From: Candidatus Lernaella stagnicola
GTDB lineage: Bacteria > Lernaellota > Lernaellaia > Lernaellales > Lernaellaceae
Reading direction: 5' to 3'
Assembly: GCA_030765525.1 (NCBI GenBank)
Contig: JAVCCK010000003.1
Span: 1 to 64,000 of the forward strand
DNA: 64,000 nucleotides
The notes below the pieces were generated by a model, which saw nothing but the letters and a program-made list of their open reading frames with translations, did not search any database and was not told the DNA's origin. Of the stretch, positions 1-9,346 are shown piece after piece. Position 1 is the first letter of the stretch, and every line of letters begins with the position of its first letter. A program made the translations under genes and the position numbers.

Positions 1-133
1 AATGTTAGATCGTGTTTCCGGAATTTGCACCCCAAAAAACGCCCCAGCCCACTCTCAAAATAACTTCCTAGCCAGGGGGTCGCGTCAAAACCGCTTAAAA
101 CGCCCAGTGATTTCCCAGCCTTACAGGCCGGCT
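1..133 (+). promoter_or_regulatory. CRISPR leader, copy 1 (possibly cut by window edge)
   Basis: This 133-bp segment lies directly before the first repeat of array 1. It recurs at 667-799 with only three substitutions (offsets 14, 50 and 102), so both arrays carry the same leader. It probably holds the crRNA promoter and the integration signals. The window begins at the first base of the shared stretch, so the duplication may extend further upstream. Confidence 0.8.
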
Positions 134-516
134 GTCGCACGACAGGCCCCTCAGGCTGGGTATGGAAACTTTAAGAGTCCCAAAACATTCTTCACTGGAA
201 AATGGTCGCACGACAGGCCCCTCAGGCTGGGTATGGAAACAAAGAAATAATCCTTGCTGCCGACAGGTCGGTGTCGCACGACAGGCCCCTCAGGCTGGGT
301 ATGGAAACTCACGAACGGTTCGAACCGGCAGAGGCGTAAACGTCGCACGACAGGCCCCTCAGGCTGGGTATGGAAACACAGTTGCCCGTGCATCCAGTCC
401 GGAGCATGATCAGGTCGCACGACAGGCCCCTCAGGCTGGGTATGGAAACGAACAGTCATGATTTTCCTCCTTGGAAATGTGTCGCAGGACACGCCCCTCA
501 GCCTGGGTATGGATAA
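134..516 (+). CRISPR. CRISPR array 1 (6 repeats, 5 spacers)
   Basis: Five identical 36-bp repeats start at 134, 205, 273, 342 and 414; they begin GTCGCACGACAGG and end TATGGAAAC. A sixth, degenerate copy starts at 481 and closes the array. Spacers are 35, 32, 33, 36 and 31 bp and all different. The degenerate last repeat, the leader at 1-133 and the GGAAAC end all indicate transcription on the plus strand. The last eight bases, ATGGAAAC, would form the crRNA 5' handle, which is typical of type I or III systems, but without cas genes the type is inference. Confidence 0.97.
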
Positions 517-666
517 TCGCGACGTTTTTGACGCGAAAAGGTGATTTTTCTTGCAGGAAGGCAACGAAAGTGATAAAAATGTTTATCTATCAAGCAATTA
601 GCGGCAACATCTGCGAGATTCCTTCAGCCTGAGTCGCGTCAAGTCTGAAAAGCTCTGTGAAATTCG
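517..666. other. inter-array segment, nothing recognised
   Basis: These 150 bp separate the degenerate end of array 1 from the second leader. They are more AT-rich than the surroundings and hold no credible gene. I see no further repeat copy and no clear terminator. Confidence 0.5.
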
Positions 667-799
667 AATGTTAGATCGTTTTTCCGGAATTTGCACCCCA
701 AAAAACGCCCCAGCCTACTCTCAAAATAACTTCCTAGCCAGGGGGTCGCGTCAAAACCGCTTAAAACACCCAGTGATTTCCCAGCCTTACAGGCCGGCT
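667..799 (+). promoter_or_regulatory. CRISPR leader, copy 2
   Basis: This is a second copy of the 133-bp leader, differing from 1-133 at positions 680, 716 and 768 only. It abuts the first repeat of array 2 exactly as copy 1 abuts array 1. The two copies are direct repeats and so are potential sites for recombination that would delete or exchange an array. Confidence 0.8.
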
Positions 800-1182
800 G
801 TCGCAGGACACGCCCCTCAGGCTGGGTATGGAAACGAGTTGAAGCGATAGCCGCAATGCCACCGGTCCTCGGTCGCAGGACACGCCCCTCAGGCTGGGTA
901 TGGAAACAGGCGGCTTTCTCTTCTTCCGAGTAACCCCAATCGGTGTCGCAGGACACGCCCCTCAGGCTGGGTATGGAAACTCTATCCCGCCTATCTTATT
1001 GACGAGACCTTCGAGTCGCAGGACAGGCCCCTCAGGCTGGGTATGGAAACAGTGTCGGAATCAACGATCGGTTTGTCGCAGGACAGGCCCCTCAGGCTGG
1101 GTATGGAAACTCGTCAGCCCCGGGCCTGAAGTCCTGAAAAGGCCTAGTCGCACGACACGCCCCTCAGGCTGGGGAGCGAAAC
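800..1182 (+). CRISPR. CRISPR array 2 (6 repeats, 5 spacers)
   Basis: 36-bp repeats start at 800, 872, 945, 1015, 1075 and 1147. The first three carry G at repeat position 7 and C at position 12, the next two carry G and G, and the last is degenerate (C and C, with changes near the 3' end). Spacers are 36, 37, 34, 24 and 36 bp; the 24-bp spacer at 1051-1074 is clearly short. No spacer is shared with array 1. The roughly 220 bp after the array, up to the terminator at 1406, hold nothing I recognise. Confidence 0.97.
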
Positions 1183-1405
1183 TCGACATCGTCGCCAATA
1201 GGGGGCGTGATCCTCGCGTTGCTGAAGTTCTTCACCGTATTTCCCATGACGGGGTGCCGTTCTTTTCTTGGAAATTGAGGTTGTTGGCACGGTGTCGAAC
1301 AGGCTTTCCTTCCCACGGCAAATAGGGAGATGGGGGCGCCGTGTGGAATTTGTCTGTACGAAGAACACCGGGCGGCGGATGATGCAAAGCCCGAGCTCAC
1401 AAACA

Positions 1406-1440
1406 AAAGGCCCCGAAACCGCTTTGGTTTCGAGGCCTTT
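1406..1440 (-). terminator. Terminator hairpin downstream of tRNA-Trp
   Basis: A 15-bp stem with one mismatch (1406-1420 against 1426-1440) and a 5-base loop. On the minus strand it is followed by TTTTGTTTG, so it should end the tRNA-Trp transcript. A T run on the plus strand as well means it could also stop transcription coming from array 2. Confidence 0.8.
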
Positions 1441-1443
1441 TTC

Positions 1444-1519
1444 TGGCACGGGTGGCAGGAATCGAACCTACAACCCCCGGTTTTGGAGACCGGTGCTCTG
1501 CCAATTGAGCTACACCCGC
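1444..1519 (-). tRNA. tRNA-Trp (anticodon CCA)
   Basis: This is a complete 76-nt cloverleaf on the minus strand. The acceptor stem pairs GCGGGTG with CACCCGT (first pair a G-U wobble), the D arm is GCTC/GAGC, the anticodon arm is CCGGT/ACCGG with loop CTCCAAA, and the T arm is GTAGG/CCTGC with TTCGATT. The discriminator base is G and the CCA end is encoded. Anticodon CCA assigns it to tryptophan. Confidence 0.96.
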
Positions 1520-1538
1520 CCATACGTAAGCCGCAAAT

Positions 1539-1567
1539 GTTTAACACAAAAGCGGCACAATTGGCAA
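1539..1567 (-). promoter_or_regulatory. Possible promoter for tRNA-Trp
   Basis: On the minus strand TTGCCA (1562-1567) stands 17 bp before TTAAAC (1539-1544), about 20 bp upstream of the tRNA 5' end. The -35 match is good and the -10 match is weak. Confidence 0.35.
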
Positions 1568-1656
1568 GCCGGATGAGGGCGCTTGTCAAACCCCCGCCCG
1601 TTCCGCGTACAATCGGACAGCGTTTCGCGGCGAACCGGCCGCTTGGAGGAGGGGAC

Positions 1657-3795
1657 ATGTTCCGTAAGGCGATCTTCACGATTTTGGTTTTGATGCTCAC
1701 CATCACCCCGGCGTTGGCCGAGGAAGTGCTGATTCAATACGACGACGGCAGCGACGAATCGGTACGCACGAACATCCACACCGGAGACGTCCAGGCGTTT
1801 CGCCTGAGCACGGCGCACCCGGCAACACTCAAGACGACCTACCTGATGCTGGAGTCCGACGTAGCGGCGGACATCGAAGTTCATGTTTGGGCGGAGTTCG
1901 GCGGCAACAACCCCGACCTCAGCGTCGATTTGATCACGCCTATCACCCAAACCGTTGCCGCGGGGGTCGACTGGTACGAGTTCGACGTGTCGGCGGCCGG
2001 TGTCGAGATCGGCCCTTGGTCCGATTTCCATGTGGGCGTCATGCATCTCGAAGACGGCTACCCGTCGGTTCGTCTCGACTCCTCGAATCCCTCCCCCGAC
2101 ATTCGTATCCAGTACTACAACAGCGAAGACGGCGAGTGGTATTACATCGGCGGCGGCGACGGCTGTTACGCATACATGATTCGCGCGCTGGTCGACTACC
2201 ACGACCAGATCGACGAGGCCGATAAATACTTTCACGATATTTCCGACGACGCCGGCCTGCCCCGCACCAACGGCCGACCCGCCTGGGCCGACTACGACAA
2301 CGACGGCGATCCCGACCTGCTCATCCGCGGCAGCCAGCTTTTCGAGAACAACGGCGACGGCACTTTCACCGAAGTGACCCAAAGCGCCGGCCTCACCGAC
2401 ATGCCGGGCAGCGGCGGCATCTGGGCCGATTTCGACAACGACGGCTACTTGGATATTTACGTCTCGACGTCTTCGTACAACGCGCACTACAACCGTTTCC
2501 TGCACAACAACGGCGACGGCACCTTCACCGACCTGAGCTTCGAAGCCTTCGGCGGCGAGGAATACCTCAACTATGAAAACACGGAGGCGATGGCGGTCGG
2601 CGATTTCAACAACGACGGCTACGTCGACGTTTACGCAGGCGTGTACGAACGCGACATGAGCAGTTGCCCGTGGGATAAGTTCTACGTCAACAACGGCGAC
2701 CTCACCTTTACCGAAAGCGCCGACGCGCTGGGCATGCACGAGGGGATCTTCCAGTGCGCCCGCGGCATTCAGTGGATCGATTTCAACCGCGACGGCTTCA
2801 CCGACATCCATGTCAGCAACTACCGCCTCGACCAAAACTTCATGTGGGTCAACCAGAACGGCGAGTCGTTCAGCGAGCAGTCGGAAGAACTGAATTTGAT
2901 GGGCGAGAACATCGACAACTACTACGGGCACACGATCGGTTCGGCCTGGGGCGATCTGGACCTCGACGGCGATTGGGACGTGGTCGACGCCAACCTCGCC
3001 CACCCGCGGTTCATCGATTTTTCCGACAAGACGATGGTGCTGCTCTCCAGCGGCGAGCCCGATTTCGAGTTCACCAACGTCTTTGCCGAAAGCGGCGTCG
3101 AGTATTGTGAAACCCACAGCAATCCGAACCTGGTCGACGTGGACAACGACGCCGACCTCGACCTGTTCATCACCACCGTGTACGTCGGCTACCAAAGCCA
3201 CTTCTACCTGAACCGGCTGGTGGAAGACGGCGCGCTCAGCTTCGAACCGGCAACTTACGCCGCGGGCATCTGGGTCGATAACGGCTGGGGCAGCGCCTGG
3301 GCCGACTACGACGGCGACGGCGATATGGACCTGTTCGCCACCGGCCTGTGGCGCAACGAGATCGCCGACCAGGGCAACTGGATCAAGATCAAAGCCGAGG
3401 GCTGGGCCGCCAACGCCGCCGCCTTGGGCGCACGCATCAGCGTCACCGTCGGCGAGACCACGTACCTGCGGGAAATCCAGGGCGGCACGGGCACGACGGT
3501 CCAGGATGACCTCGTGGCACACATCGGCGTGGGCGATGCCGAGACGATCGACGAAATCGTCGTCGACTTCCCCGGCGGCAGCACCGAAGTGCTCACCGAC
3601 GTGGCCGTCAACCAGGTATTAACGGTGACGGACACACAAGAACCGACACCGATTGATGACGACGACGACACATCCGATGACGACAATACGTCCGATGACG
3701 ACACATCCGGCGCTGACGACGACACATTCGGCGGCGCGAATGACACCGATGACGCTGATGATGATGATGATGATTCCGGCTGCGGCTGCAATTGA
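1657..3795 (+). CDS. Secreted FG-GAP repeat / ASPIC-UnbV protein with Asp-rich tail
   Basis: A predicted 712-residue secreted protein. The ATG at 1657 follows a strong GGAGGAGGGG site and starts a Sec signal peptide (MFRKAIFTIL to PALA). From about residue 190 to 570 there are repeated Ca-binding type loops such as DYDNDGDPD, DFDNDGYLD, DFNNDGYVD and DYDGDGDMD, the signature of FG-GAP/VCBS beta-propeller blades. An ASPIC/UnbV domain follows (about 570-660), then a tail of mainly Asp with some Ser and Thr, ending CGCN. Such proteins are extracellular or cell-surface; ligand and role are unknown. The open frame extends upstream through the tRNA, but that part is not coding. A weak promoter (TACAAT at 1608) lies upstream. 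Confidence 0.88.
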   Translation: MFRKAIFTILVLMLTITPALAEEVLIQYDDGSDESVRTNIHTGDVQAFRLSTAHPATLKTTYLMLESDVAADIEVHVWAEFGGNNPDLSVDLITPITQTVAAGVDWYEFDVSAAGVEIGPWSDFHVGVMHLEDGYPSVRLDSSNPSPDIRIQYYNSEDGEWYYIGGGDGCYAYMIRALVDYHDQIDEADKYFHDISDDAGLPRTNGRPAWADYDNDGDPDLLIRGSQLFENNGDGTFTEVTQSAGLTDMPGSGGIWADFDNDGYLDIYVSTSSYNAHYNRFLHNNGDGTFTDLSFEAFGGEEYLNYENTEAMAVGDFNNDGYVDVYAGVYERDMSSCPWDKFYVNNGDLTFTESADALGMHEGIFQCARGIQWIDFNRDGFTDIHVSNYRLDQNFMWVNQNGESFSEQSEELNLMGENIDNYYGHTIGSAWGDLDLDGDWDVVDANLAHPRFIDFSDKTMVLLSSGEPDFEFTNVFAESGVEYCETHSNPNLVDVDNDADLDLFITTVYVGYQSHFYLNRLVEDGALSFEPATYAAGIWVDNGWGSAWADYDGDGDMDLFATGLWRNEIADQGNWIKIKAEGWAANAAALGARISVTVGETTYLREIQGGTGTTVQDDLVAHIGVGDAETIDEIVVDFPGGSTEVLTDVAVNQVLTVTDTQEPTPIDDDDDTSDDDNTSDDDTSGADDDTFGGANDTDDADDDDDDSGCGCN

Positions 3796-3941
3796 TTTCC
3801 GTTGGGGCAGGTCATACGATGATCTATCTTGACACAGGAAATTGGCCAATCGGGACGTAAACTGGAGTCTACCGGCGCTGACAAGAGTTTTTCGACGAAA
3901 TCGTTAGCGGCGGGATGTTGAGAACCCTACGGGAGGATGAG

Positions 3942-4280
3942 ATGAAAATGCGGTGGTACTTTTTTGCGATGTTGATTGTCGTTTGTCTGTCTTTCACGAC
4001 GATTATCGCTTGCGGCGACGATGACGATGACGACAGTGGTGACGACGATGCCGGGCCAACCGGCGGCGCCGATTGCCAAAGCCTTTGTGAACGCGGACTC
4101 GAGTGCTTCGGCGAAGAATATTGGGATTACGCGGGCGTCGAGACAATGGATGAGTGCGTCGAGGTGTGCGAAAACGACTTGTCCGAAGCCGATCCGGAAC
4201 TGATCGATTGCATTTTCGGCTGCGCCGGCATCTCCGGCTGCGACGAGTGGGGCGCCTGCATGGCGGAATGCGCCGCCTAA
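3942..4280 (+). CDS. Small Cys-rich lipoprotein with Asp linker
   Basis: A predicted 112-residue lipoprotein. The ATG at 3942 has GGGAGG five bases upstream; the in-frame start at 3915 has no such site and would spoil the signal peptide. The signal peptide ends in the lipobox IIAC, directly followed by a Gly-Asp-rich linker. The rest carries eight cysteines in CxxxC-like spacing (CQSLCERGLEC, CVEVC, CIFGC, CMAEC), which suggests a small disulfide-bonded domain outside the cytoplasm. I do not recognise a named family. It ends 13 bp from the convergent permease gene. Confidence 0.75.
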   Translation: MKMRWYFFAMLIVVCLSFTTIIACGDDDDDDSGDDDAGPTGGADCQSLCERGLECFGEEYWDYAGVETMDECVEVCENDLSEADPELIDCIFGCAGISGCDEWGACMAECAA

Positions 4281-4293
4281 GTAACCGCAGCGC

Positions 4294-5565
4294 CTACTCG
4301 TAACGCAACGCCTCGATGGGGTCGAGCTTGGCCGCTTTGCGGGCGGGATAAACGCCGAAAAAGACGCCCGTTCCCACCGAAAAACTAACGGCCAGCACAA
4401 TCGAACTCGCCGCGATGGTAATCGGCAGGCTGTCGACGAACTTGCCCACCAACAGCAAGCCCCCGACGGCCAACCCGATGCCGATCAACCCGCCAAGTAG
4501 CGAAAGCGTCACCGCCTCGATGAGGAATTGCCGGGAAATGTCGCGGCGGCGCGCGCCTAGCGCCTTGCGGACCCCGATCTCCCGCGTGCGTTCGCGCACC
4601 GAGACCAGCATGATGTTCATGATCCCAATGCCGCCGACCAGCAGCGAGATCATCGCAATGCCGATCGCCGCAATGAAAATCGAACCGGTGAGGCTGTTGT
4701 AAGAACTCATCATACTTTCGCGGGTTTCGATTTCGAAATCGTCGGCCTCGGTCAGTTTCAGCTTGTGGCGAATGCGCAGGATCGCCCGCACTTCCTCGAT
4801 CGCCATGTCCACGGGCACGTCTTGCTTCGCCTTCATATGGATCTGTAATTGGTCGCGAATTTTCCATTTCCGCGTAAACGCGCCCAGCGGAATCGCCACG
4901 AAGTTATCGCGACTGTCCCCGAACACAGCGCCCTGCCGTTCGGCCACGCCCACGATGCGGAAGCGATCGCCCCGCACGCGAATGAAGCGACCGACCGGAT
5001 TGCCGTAGGGAAACAAGCGATCCAGAACGTCGTAACCGACCACCGCCACGCGCGTCCCGGCGAGCACCTCATGCGGTGTGAAATTCCGGCCGCCGTCCAG
5101 ATTCATGCCGGTAACCGGCAGGTAGGTTTCCGTCGCGGCGGCAATGCCGACATCCGGATCGGTCTTGCGCCCTTCGGCACGGATCGTGTCGCCGCGCCAG
5201 CGATACACGAAGGGGCTGACCATATCGACCAAGCGGGCTTTGCGTTGAATCGCGTGGGCGTCTTCCATGGTCAGGTCCGGTCGGCGGCGGTACTTGTTCC
5301 AGTCGAACGTGATCGCAATGGCGGGGTATTTCTGGATAAAAAACACGTCGGCGCCGAGGCGCGAAAACTCGCTGGTCACCACGTTATCGATTCCGCCGAC
5401 CACCGACATCATCGCAATCACCGTCGCCACGCCGATGATAATGCCCAAACTCGTCAAGCCGGTGCGCATCTTGTTGCTTCTAATCGAACGCAGGGCGATA
5501 CGCAGGTTTTCGATCAGGCTGATGCGCCGGTGAATTCGGCGTTGCTTGCGGCGAAACCACTTCAT
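4294..5565 (-). CDS. MacB/FtsX-type ABC transporter permease (second of two)
   Basis: A predicted 423-residue inner-membrane permease of the MacB class. It has one N-terminal membrane segment (about 32-56, LGIIIGVATVIAMMSVVGG), a periplasmic MacB_PCD domain of about 200 residues, and three C-terminal helices forming the FtsX domain. The coupling motif VRERTREIGVRKALGA lies between helices. Its start overlaps the stop of the upstream permease by four bases (ATGA), so the two are translationally coupled and may form a heterodimer. The substrate of the system (peptide, lipoprotein, drug or lipid) cannot be read from sequence. Confidence 0.9.
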   Translation of the reverse strand: MKWFRRKQRRIHRRISLIENLRIALRSIRSNKMRTGLTSLGIIIGVATVIAMMSVVGGIDNVVTSEFSRLGADVFFIQKYPAIAITFDWNKYRRRPDLTMEDAHAIQRKARLVDMVSPFVYRWRGDTIRAEGRKTDPDVGIAAATETYLPVTGMNLDGGRNFTPHEVLAGTRVAVVGYDVLDRLFPYGNPVGRFIRVRGDRFRIVGVAERQGAVFGDSRDNFVAIPLGAFTRKWKIRDQLQIHMKAKQDVPVDMAIEEVRAILRIRHKLKLTEADDFEIETRESMMSSYNSLTGSIFIAAIGIAMISLLVGGIGIMNIMLVSVRERTREIGVRKALGARRRDISRQFLIEAVTLSLLGGLIGIGLAVGGLLLVGKFVDSLPITIAASSIVLAVSFSVGTGVFFGVYPARKAAKLDPIEALRYE

Positions 5566-6779
5566 TCGTAACCCAACGCCTCAATCGGGTCTTTTTTGGC
5601 CGCGGCGCGGGCCGGGAAGAAGCCGAAAATCAATCCCACGGCGCTGGAGAAGCTGATGCCCACCACGACGCTCCACATTTTCACCGAAGCAGGCAGTGGC
5701 GTCGCCGAAGCCACGAGCTTGGCCACCCCTGCCCCGCCCAGTACGCCGAGCACGCCCCCAATGGAGGCGATCACCGCCGCCTCGAAGAGGAACTGCATGA
5801 GGATCCAACGCCGCCGCGCGCCCAGCGCTTTGCGAATGCCGATCTCCCGCGTGCGCTCGGTCACCGACACGAGCATGATGTTCATGATGCCGATACCGCC
5901 GACCAACAGGCTGATGCCGGCCACGGCGAACATCGCGGCGTACAGGCTGCCGGTGAGCTTCTCGTAAAGTTCGCGCAGCACGTCGACTTCGTTAACGGCA
6001 AAATTGTCCGGCTTGTTCAGGGGCACCTTGCGGACGCGCCGCAGAATGCCGCGAAGTTCGTCTTTGGCGGCCGCGATAGAGGTCGCGTCGGCCACTTTCA
6101 CAACGATGGAAAAGCGCTGCCGGCCGCGTTCGATCACCTTGGAAAACGTAGTGTGCGGCACCAACACGAATTGATCGAGATTCTGGTCGAAAAAGTCGCC
6201 GCGCTTGGCCATCACCCCGACGACTTCGAAAAGATTGTTGCCGATGCGGACGCGCTGGCCAATAGGGTTTCGCACTCCAAACAAGCGTTCGGCCACGTCG
6301 AACCCGAGCAGACAAATCGGGCGGCCGCCTTCGACATCCGGCGGGGTAAAAAACCGCCCTTTGCTGGGGTACACATTGCGAATCATGGCGTATTGCGAAT
6401 TGACGCCACTGACCTGCACGAGGTCCATACTCCGGTTTTTCCACTTCACGGTTCGCCGCGTATAGCGCATGGGGCTGGCGCCGTTGACCAGCCGGCCGCT
6501 GCTGACGATGGCGTCGTATTCCTTCATCGAAATGTCCGGATGGTGGCGGAACTTGCGCCAATCGTTGTTGGCCCACGGGAACTTTTGGACGTACAAGACG
6601 CCTTGACCGATCGAATCGAGTTCAGCGGCAAAAGCGTCGTTCAGCCCCTCCACGATCGAGACGATGGCGATAATCGTGGTGATGCCGATCACGATGCCAA
6701 GGGTTGTCAGCAACGATCGCATTTTGTTGGCGCGCAACGAACTCAGCGCCATGACAAAGCTTTCCCACATCGCTCTCAT
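5562..6779 (-). CDS. MacB/FtsX-type ABC transporter permease (first of two)
   Basis: A predicted 405-residue MacB-class permease, a paralogue of the gene that follows it. It shows an N-terminal helix ([20 protein letters not shown]), a periplasmic MacB_PCD domain, and three C-terminal helices containing [16 protein letters not shown] and the motif [15 protein letters not shown]. It overlaps the ATPase gene upstream and the second permease downstream by four bases each. Classical MacB fuses ATPase and permease; here they are separate, as in many LolCDE- or YknXYZ-like exporters. With two distinct permeases and one ATPase, a heterodimeric channel is the simplest reading. Confidence 0.9.
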   Translation of the reverse strand: MRAMWESFVMALSSLRANKMRSLLTTLGIVIGITTIIAIVSIVEGLNDAFAAELDSIGQGVLYVQKFPWANNDWRKFRHHPDISMKEYDAIVSSGRLVNGASPMRYTRRTVKWKNRSMDLVQVSGVNSQYAMIRNVYPSKGRFFTPPDVEGGRPICLLGFDVAERLFGVRNPIGQRVRIGNNLFEVVGVMAKRGDFFDQNLDQFVLVPHTTFSKVIERGRQRFSIVVKVADATSIAAAKDELRGILRRVRKVPLNKPDNFAVNEVDVLRELYEKLTGSLYAAMFAVAGISLLVGGIGIMNIMLVSVTERTREIGIRKALGARRRWILMQFLFEAAVIASIGGVLGVLGGAGVAKLVASATPLPASVKMWSVVVGISFSSAVGLIFGFFPARAAAKKDPIEALGYE

Positions 6780-7468
6780 CGCGGATCCGGATTCGGCGTG
6801 TCGCTTTCAATTCGCCCGTCGCGCAGCCGCACGACGCGGTGGGCGTACCGACTGATCTCTTCCTCGTGTGTTACGAGAATGATCGTGTTGCCCTGCTCGT
6901 GCAGGTCTTTCAGCAGTTCCATAATTTCATAGCTGGTCTTCGAATCGAGGTTGCCCGTCGGTTCGTCGGCCAGGATCAACGAGGGCCGCCCCACCAGCGC
7001 CCGGGCGATCGCCACGCGCTGTCGCTCACCGCCGGACATTTCGTTGGGCCGGTGATCGGTTCGTTCGCCAAGCCCGACTTGGGTCAACGCTTCGCGGGCG
7101 CGGTCTCGCCGCTCGTGCCCCGTCGCGCCGCCGTAGACCAGCGGCAATTCGACGTTGGCGAGTGCCGTGGCGCGCGGCAACAAGTTGAAGGTTTGAAATA
7201 CGAAGCCGATTTTTTGGTTGCGGATATCGGCCAGTTCGTCGTCGGTGAGATCTTCGACGGCCTCCCCGTCCAACACGTAACTGCCGCCGGTGGGCGTATC
7301 GAGGCACCCGAGCATGTTCATCAAAGTGGATTTGCCGGACCCCGAAGGACCCATGACGGCCACGTACTCACCGGGCTTGATACTCAGATCCACACCGGAG
7401 AGCGCATGGACCTCCATCTCGCCCATGATGTAGGTTTTGGTCAACGCGCGGCATTCAATCAGCGACAC
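6776..7468 (-). CDS. ABC transporter ATPase (MacB/LolD-like)
   Basis: A predicted 230-residue nucleotide-binding subunit. Walker A is GPSGSGKST (about residue 40), the Q loop is in [10 protein letters not shown], the signature is [14 protein letters not shown], Walker B and the catalytic Glu are in [12 protein letters not shown], and the switch His is in LVTHE. This is the LolD/MacB/FtsE class that energises periplasmic export from the outer leaflet. The start is GTG with GGAG six bases upstream. It lies between the adaptor gene and the two permeases and overlaps the first permease by four bases. Confidence 0.95.
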   Translation of the reverse strand: MSLIECRALTKTYIMGEMEVHALSGVDLSIKPGEYVAVMGPSGSGKSTLMNMLGCLDTPTGGSYVLDGEAVEDLTDDELADIRNQKIGFVFQTFNLLPRATALANVELPLVYGGATGHERRDRAREALTQVGLGERTDHRPNEMSGGERQRVAIARALVGRPSLILADEPTGNLDSKTSYEIMELLKDLHEQGNTIILVTHEEEISRYAHRVVRLRDGRIESDTPNPDPR

Positions 7469-7479
7469 GTCAGGCTCCG

Positions 7480-8769
7480 TTACATGGGCGGCCCGCCGGG
7501 TTGGATTTCCACCAGGTCATCAGGCTTCAACATGCGGTTCAGGGTTTTGAAAGGGCCGCAGATAACTTGGATATCTTCCGCCAGATTCTCTCCGGTAATT
7601 TCCATGTGGGTGTCGGAGCTGATGCCCGTTTCGACCCACAGCGGATGCACGCGGTTATCCTCTATGCGGAAGAGCATTTCCTTCATCTTGGAAATATCGC
7701 CGACCACCGCCGCGCCCATGTCCTTGGCGGCACCGGCCTCTTCACTTTTCTCTTCGCCCTCGGCCGGCTTTGCCAACGCCTCCGGGTCGCGCATCGTGAT
7801 GCATTGGATCGGCACTTGGAAAACACCGACCTTGACCTCGGTCACGATGTCGGCCGTGGCGCTCATGCCGGGCCGGGTTTGGCTGGTATCGCCTTCCAGC
7901 AACACGTTGACCTCGAACGCCACCGTTTCTTCCTGCGTCCCCAGTTGCTGCTGCTGCATGGCGCTGCCGGCGATCTCGATGACCGTGGCCGCGAATTTCC
8001 TATCGGGCAATGCGTCGATCTCCACCGTCGCTGCATCGCCCACCTCGATAAGGACGACGTCGGCCTCGTCAACTTCCACGGTGGCGATGATTTTGCCGGG
8101 GTCGGACACTTCCATGATCACATCGCGCGAGAACACACTGCCCAGCGCGATTTCGCCCTCTTCCTTGTTGAGGCGGGTCACGACGCCGTCCATCGGCGAG
8201 CGAATCGTCGTTTTCGACAACTCGTCCTGAGTTATTCGCAAACCAGCCGCCGCCTGGCTGACGTTGTCCTGCGCGACGGCCACGCTCGCCTCGGCGACGC
8301 GCAACTCGGTTTCGGTCGCGTCCAGCGCCTCTTTGGTGGTGAGCTTCTTGGCAAACAAATCCTGCTGCCGTTCGAAGGTCTTTTGTGCCAGTTCGAGCCG
8401 CGCGCGACCAAGTCGCACCTGCGCCCGCGCGGCCTTCAATCCGGCTGCGGCCTGTTGGTTGTTGGCGTGGTAACGCTGGTTGTCCAGCGACAGGAGCAAC
8501 TGCCCCTTTTTGACGTGTTCGCCCTCGTGCACGTGCAGCCGTTCAATCTGGGCCGAGATGTTGGCACTGATTTCCACGCGCACGGCCGGGTCGACCTGAC
8601 CGGAGGCCGAAACGATCTGCCGTAATTCACCGCTGGAGATTTTCCCCGTCTGGACGGGAATCGCTTTCTCCCCAGACAATAAAAAATACGCGCCGATACC
8701 CGCGGCAATCAACACGAGTACAACAATGAGCCAAATCCACTTCCGCTTGCCAGAGGATTGTTTTTTCAT
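7480..8769 (-). CDS. Periplasmic adaptor (membrane fusion protein, MacA/HlyD family)
   Basis: A predicted 429-residue adaptor anchored by one N-terminal helix (about 11-31). A biotinyl-lipoyl-like half ([17 protein letters not shown]) leads into a long coiled-coil hairpin (about 90-190, rich in Ala, Gln and Glu) and returns through the second lipoyl half ([18 protein letters not shown]) to beta-barrel and membrane-proximal domains. An extra Glu/Ala-rich stretch ([10 protein letters not shown], about 325-340) interrupts the C-terminal part. It heads the exporter operon and should connect the MacB-like permeases to an outer-membrane channel, which is not encoded in this window. Confidence 0.92.
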   Translation of the reverse strand: MKKQSSGKRKWIWLIVVLVLIAAGIGAYFLLSGEKAIPVQTGKISSGELRQIVSASGQVDPAVRVEISANISAQIERLHVHEGEHVKKGQLLLSLDNQRYHANNQQAAAGLKAARAQVRLGRARLELAQKTFERQQDLFAKKLTTKEALDATETELRVAEASVAVAQDNVSQAAAGLRITQDELSKTTIRSPMDGVVTRLNKEEGEIALGSVFSRDVIMEVSDPGKIIATVEVDEADVVLIEVGDAATVEIDALPDRKFAATVIEIAGSAMQQQQLGTQEETVAFEVNVLLEGDTSQTRPGMSATADIVTEVKVGVFQVPIQCITMRDPEALAKPAEGEEKSEEAGAAKDMGAAVVGDISKMKEMLFRIEDNRVHPLWVETGISSDTHMEITGENLAEDIQVICGPFKTLNRMLKPDDLVEIQPGGPPM

Positions 8770-8816
8770 GATACGAGAAACCTATGTGTACCGTGTTCCG
8801 GAAACGAAACGCCGAG

Positions 8817-9266
8817 CTATTCGTCACCGGTTTCGGGTGCCGGTGGTTCATCGAAGCGTATGCTGCGCAAATCTTTGACGCGAACCATCATGTGCCCGAG
8901 ATCCGTTTGGCCGTAGCACCGCGTCAGGTTTTTAAACCGCATGCTCTTGATTTGACCGTCGCGCAACGCAACGGTTCCCGGAGTAAAACCGCCCGCGGCG
9001 GCCGCCGCGAAAACAACGCTTTCCACGTTCTTAAAATCAAGCGTGACGCGGATTTCCCCGAGGTAGCCCTTAATGGAAGTCTTGCCCTCGCAATGCATGT
9101 GGCTGACCGCAAGCGTATTCATGCTGCGGTCGGTCACCGTGCCCGTGAAATCCTGTTTGGGGGCGCGCGGGGTTTTATCCGCCTCGACGCCCAAGTCTCC
9201 CATACCCAACGAGACGAATACCGCCGCCGCCAGAAAAACCGCTGTCACGATTCGAGATCGCCGCAT
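8817..9266 (-). CDS. Exported protein of unknown function
   Basis: A predicted 149-residue protein. The ATG at 9266 is chosen because AGGTGG lies six bases upstream; an in-frame ATG at 9299 lacks a ribosome site. The N-terminus is a Sec signal peptide (RRSRIVTAVFLAAAVFVSL). The mature part looks all-beta and contains two cysteines (HMHCEG, TRCYG) and a repeated pattern ending in RVKDLRSIRF, reminiscent of small beta-barrel domains, but I do not recognise a family. It lies 47 bp upstream of the exporter adaptor on the same strand and could be its partner or cargo; that is inference. Confidence 0.65.
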   Translation of the reverse strand: MRRSRIVTAVFLAAAVFVSLGMGDLGVEADKTPRAPKQDFTGTVTDRSMNTLAVSHMHCEGKTSIKGYLGEIRVTLDFKNVESVVFAAAAAGGFTPGTVALRDGQIKSMRFKNLTRCYGQTDLGHMMVRVKDLRSIRFDEPPAPETGDE

Positions 9267-9346
9267 TCTGATCCACCTTTTCTCGAATAAAAATGCCATC
9301 TTTTGCTACTTCATGGCCCACGCAGTGTCAAGCGCCGCCCCCGCCG

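Noticed and set aside
1-1182. Cas genes next to the arrays
   Set aside because: None are encoded in the window on either strand; they may lie upstream of position 1.
2-1325. Open frames across the CRISPR region that encode repeated short peptides
   Set aside because: The repeated peptide is the translation of the 36-bp CRISPR repeats; there is no ribosome site and no protein-like composition.
1330-1656. N-terminal extension of the FG-GAP protein through the tRNA-Trp
   Set aside because: The extension covers a tRNA on the other strand; the ATG at 1657 has a strong ribosome site and starts a clear signal peptide.
1510-3522. 670-residue open frame on the minus strand
   Set aside because: It lies antisense to the FG-GAP gene and arises from its high GC and Asp codons; no start context or family motif is seen.
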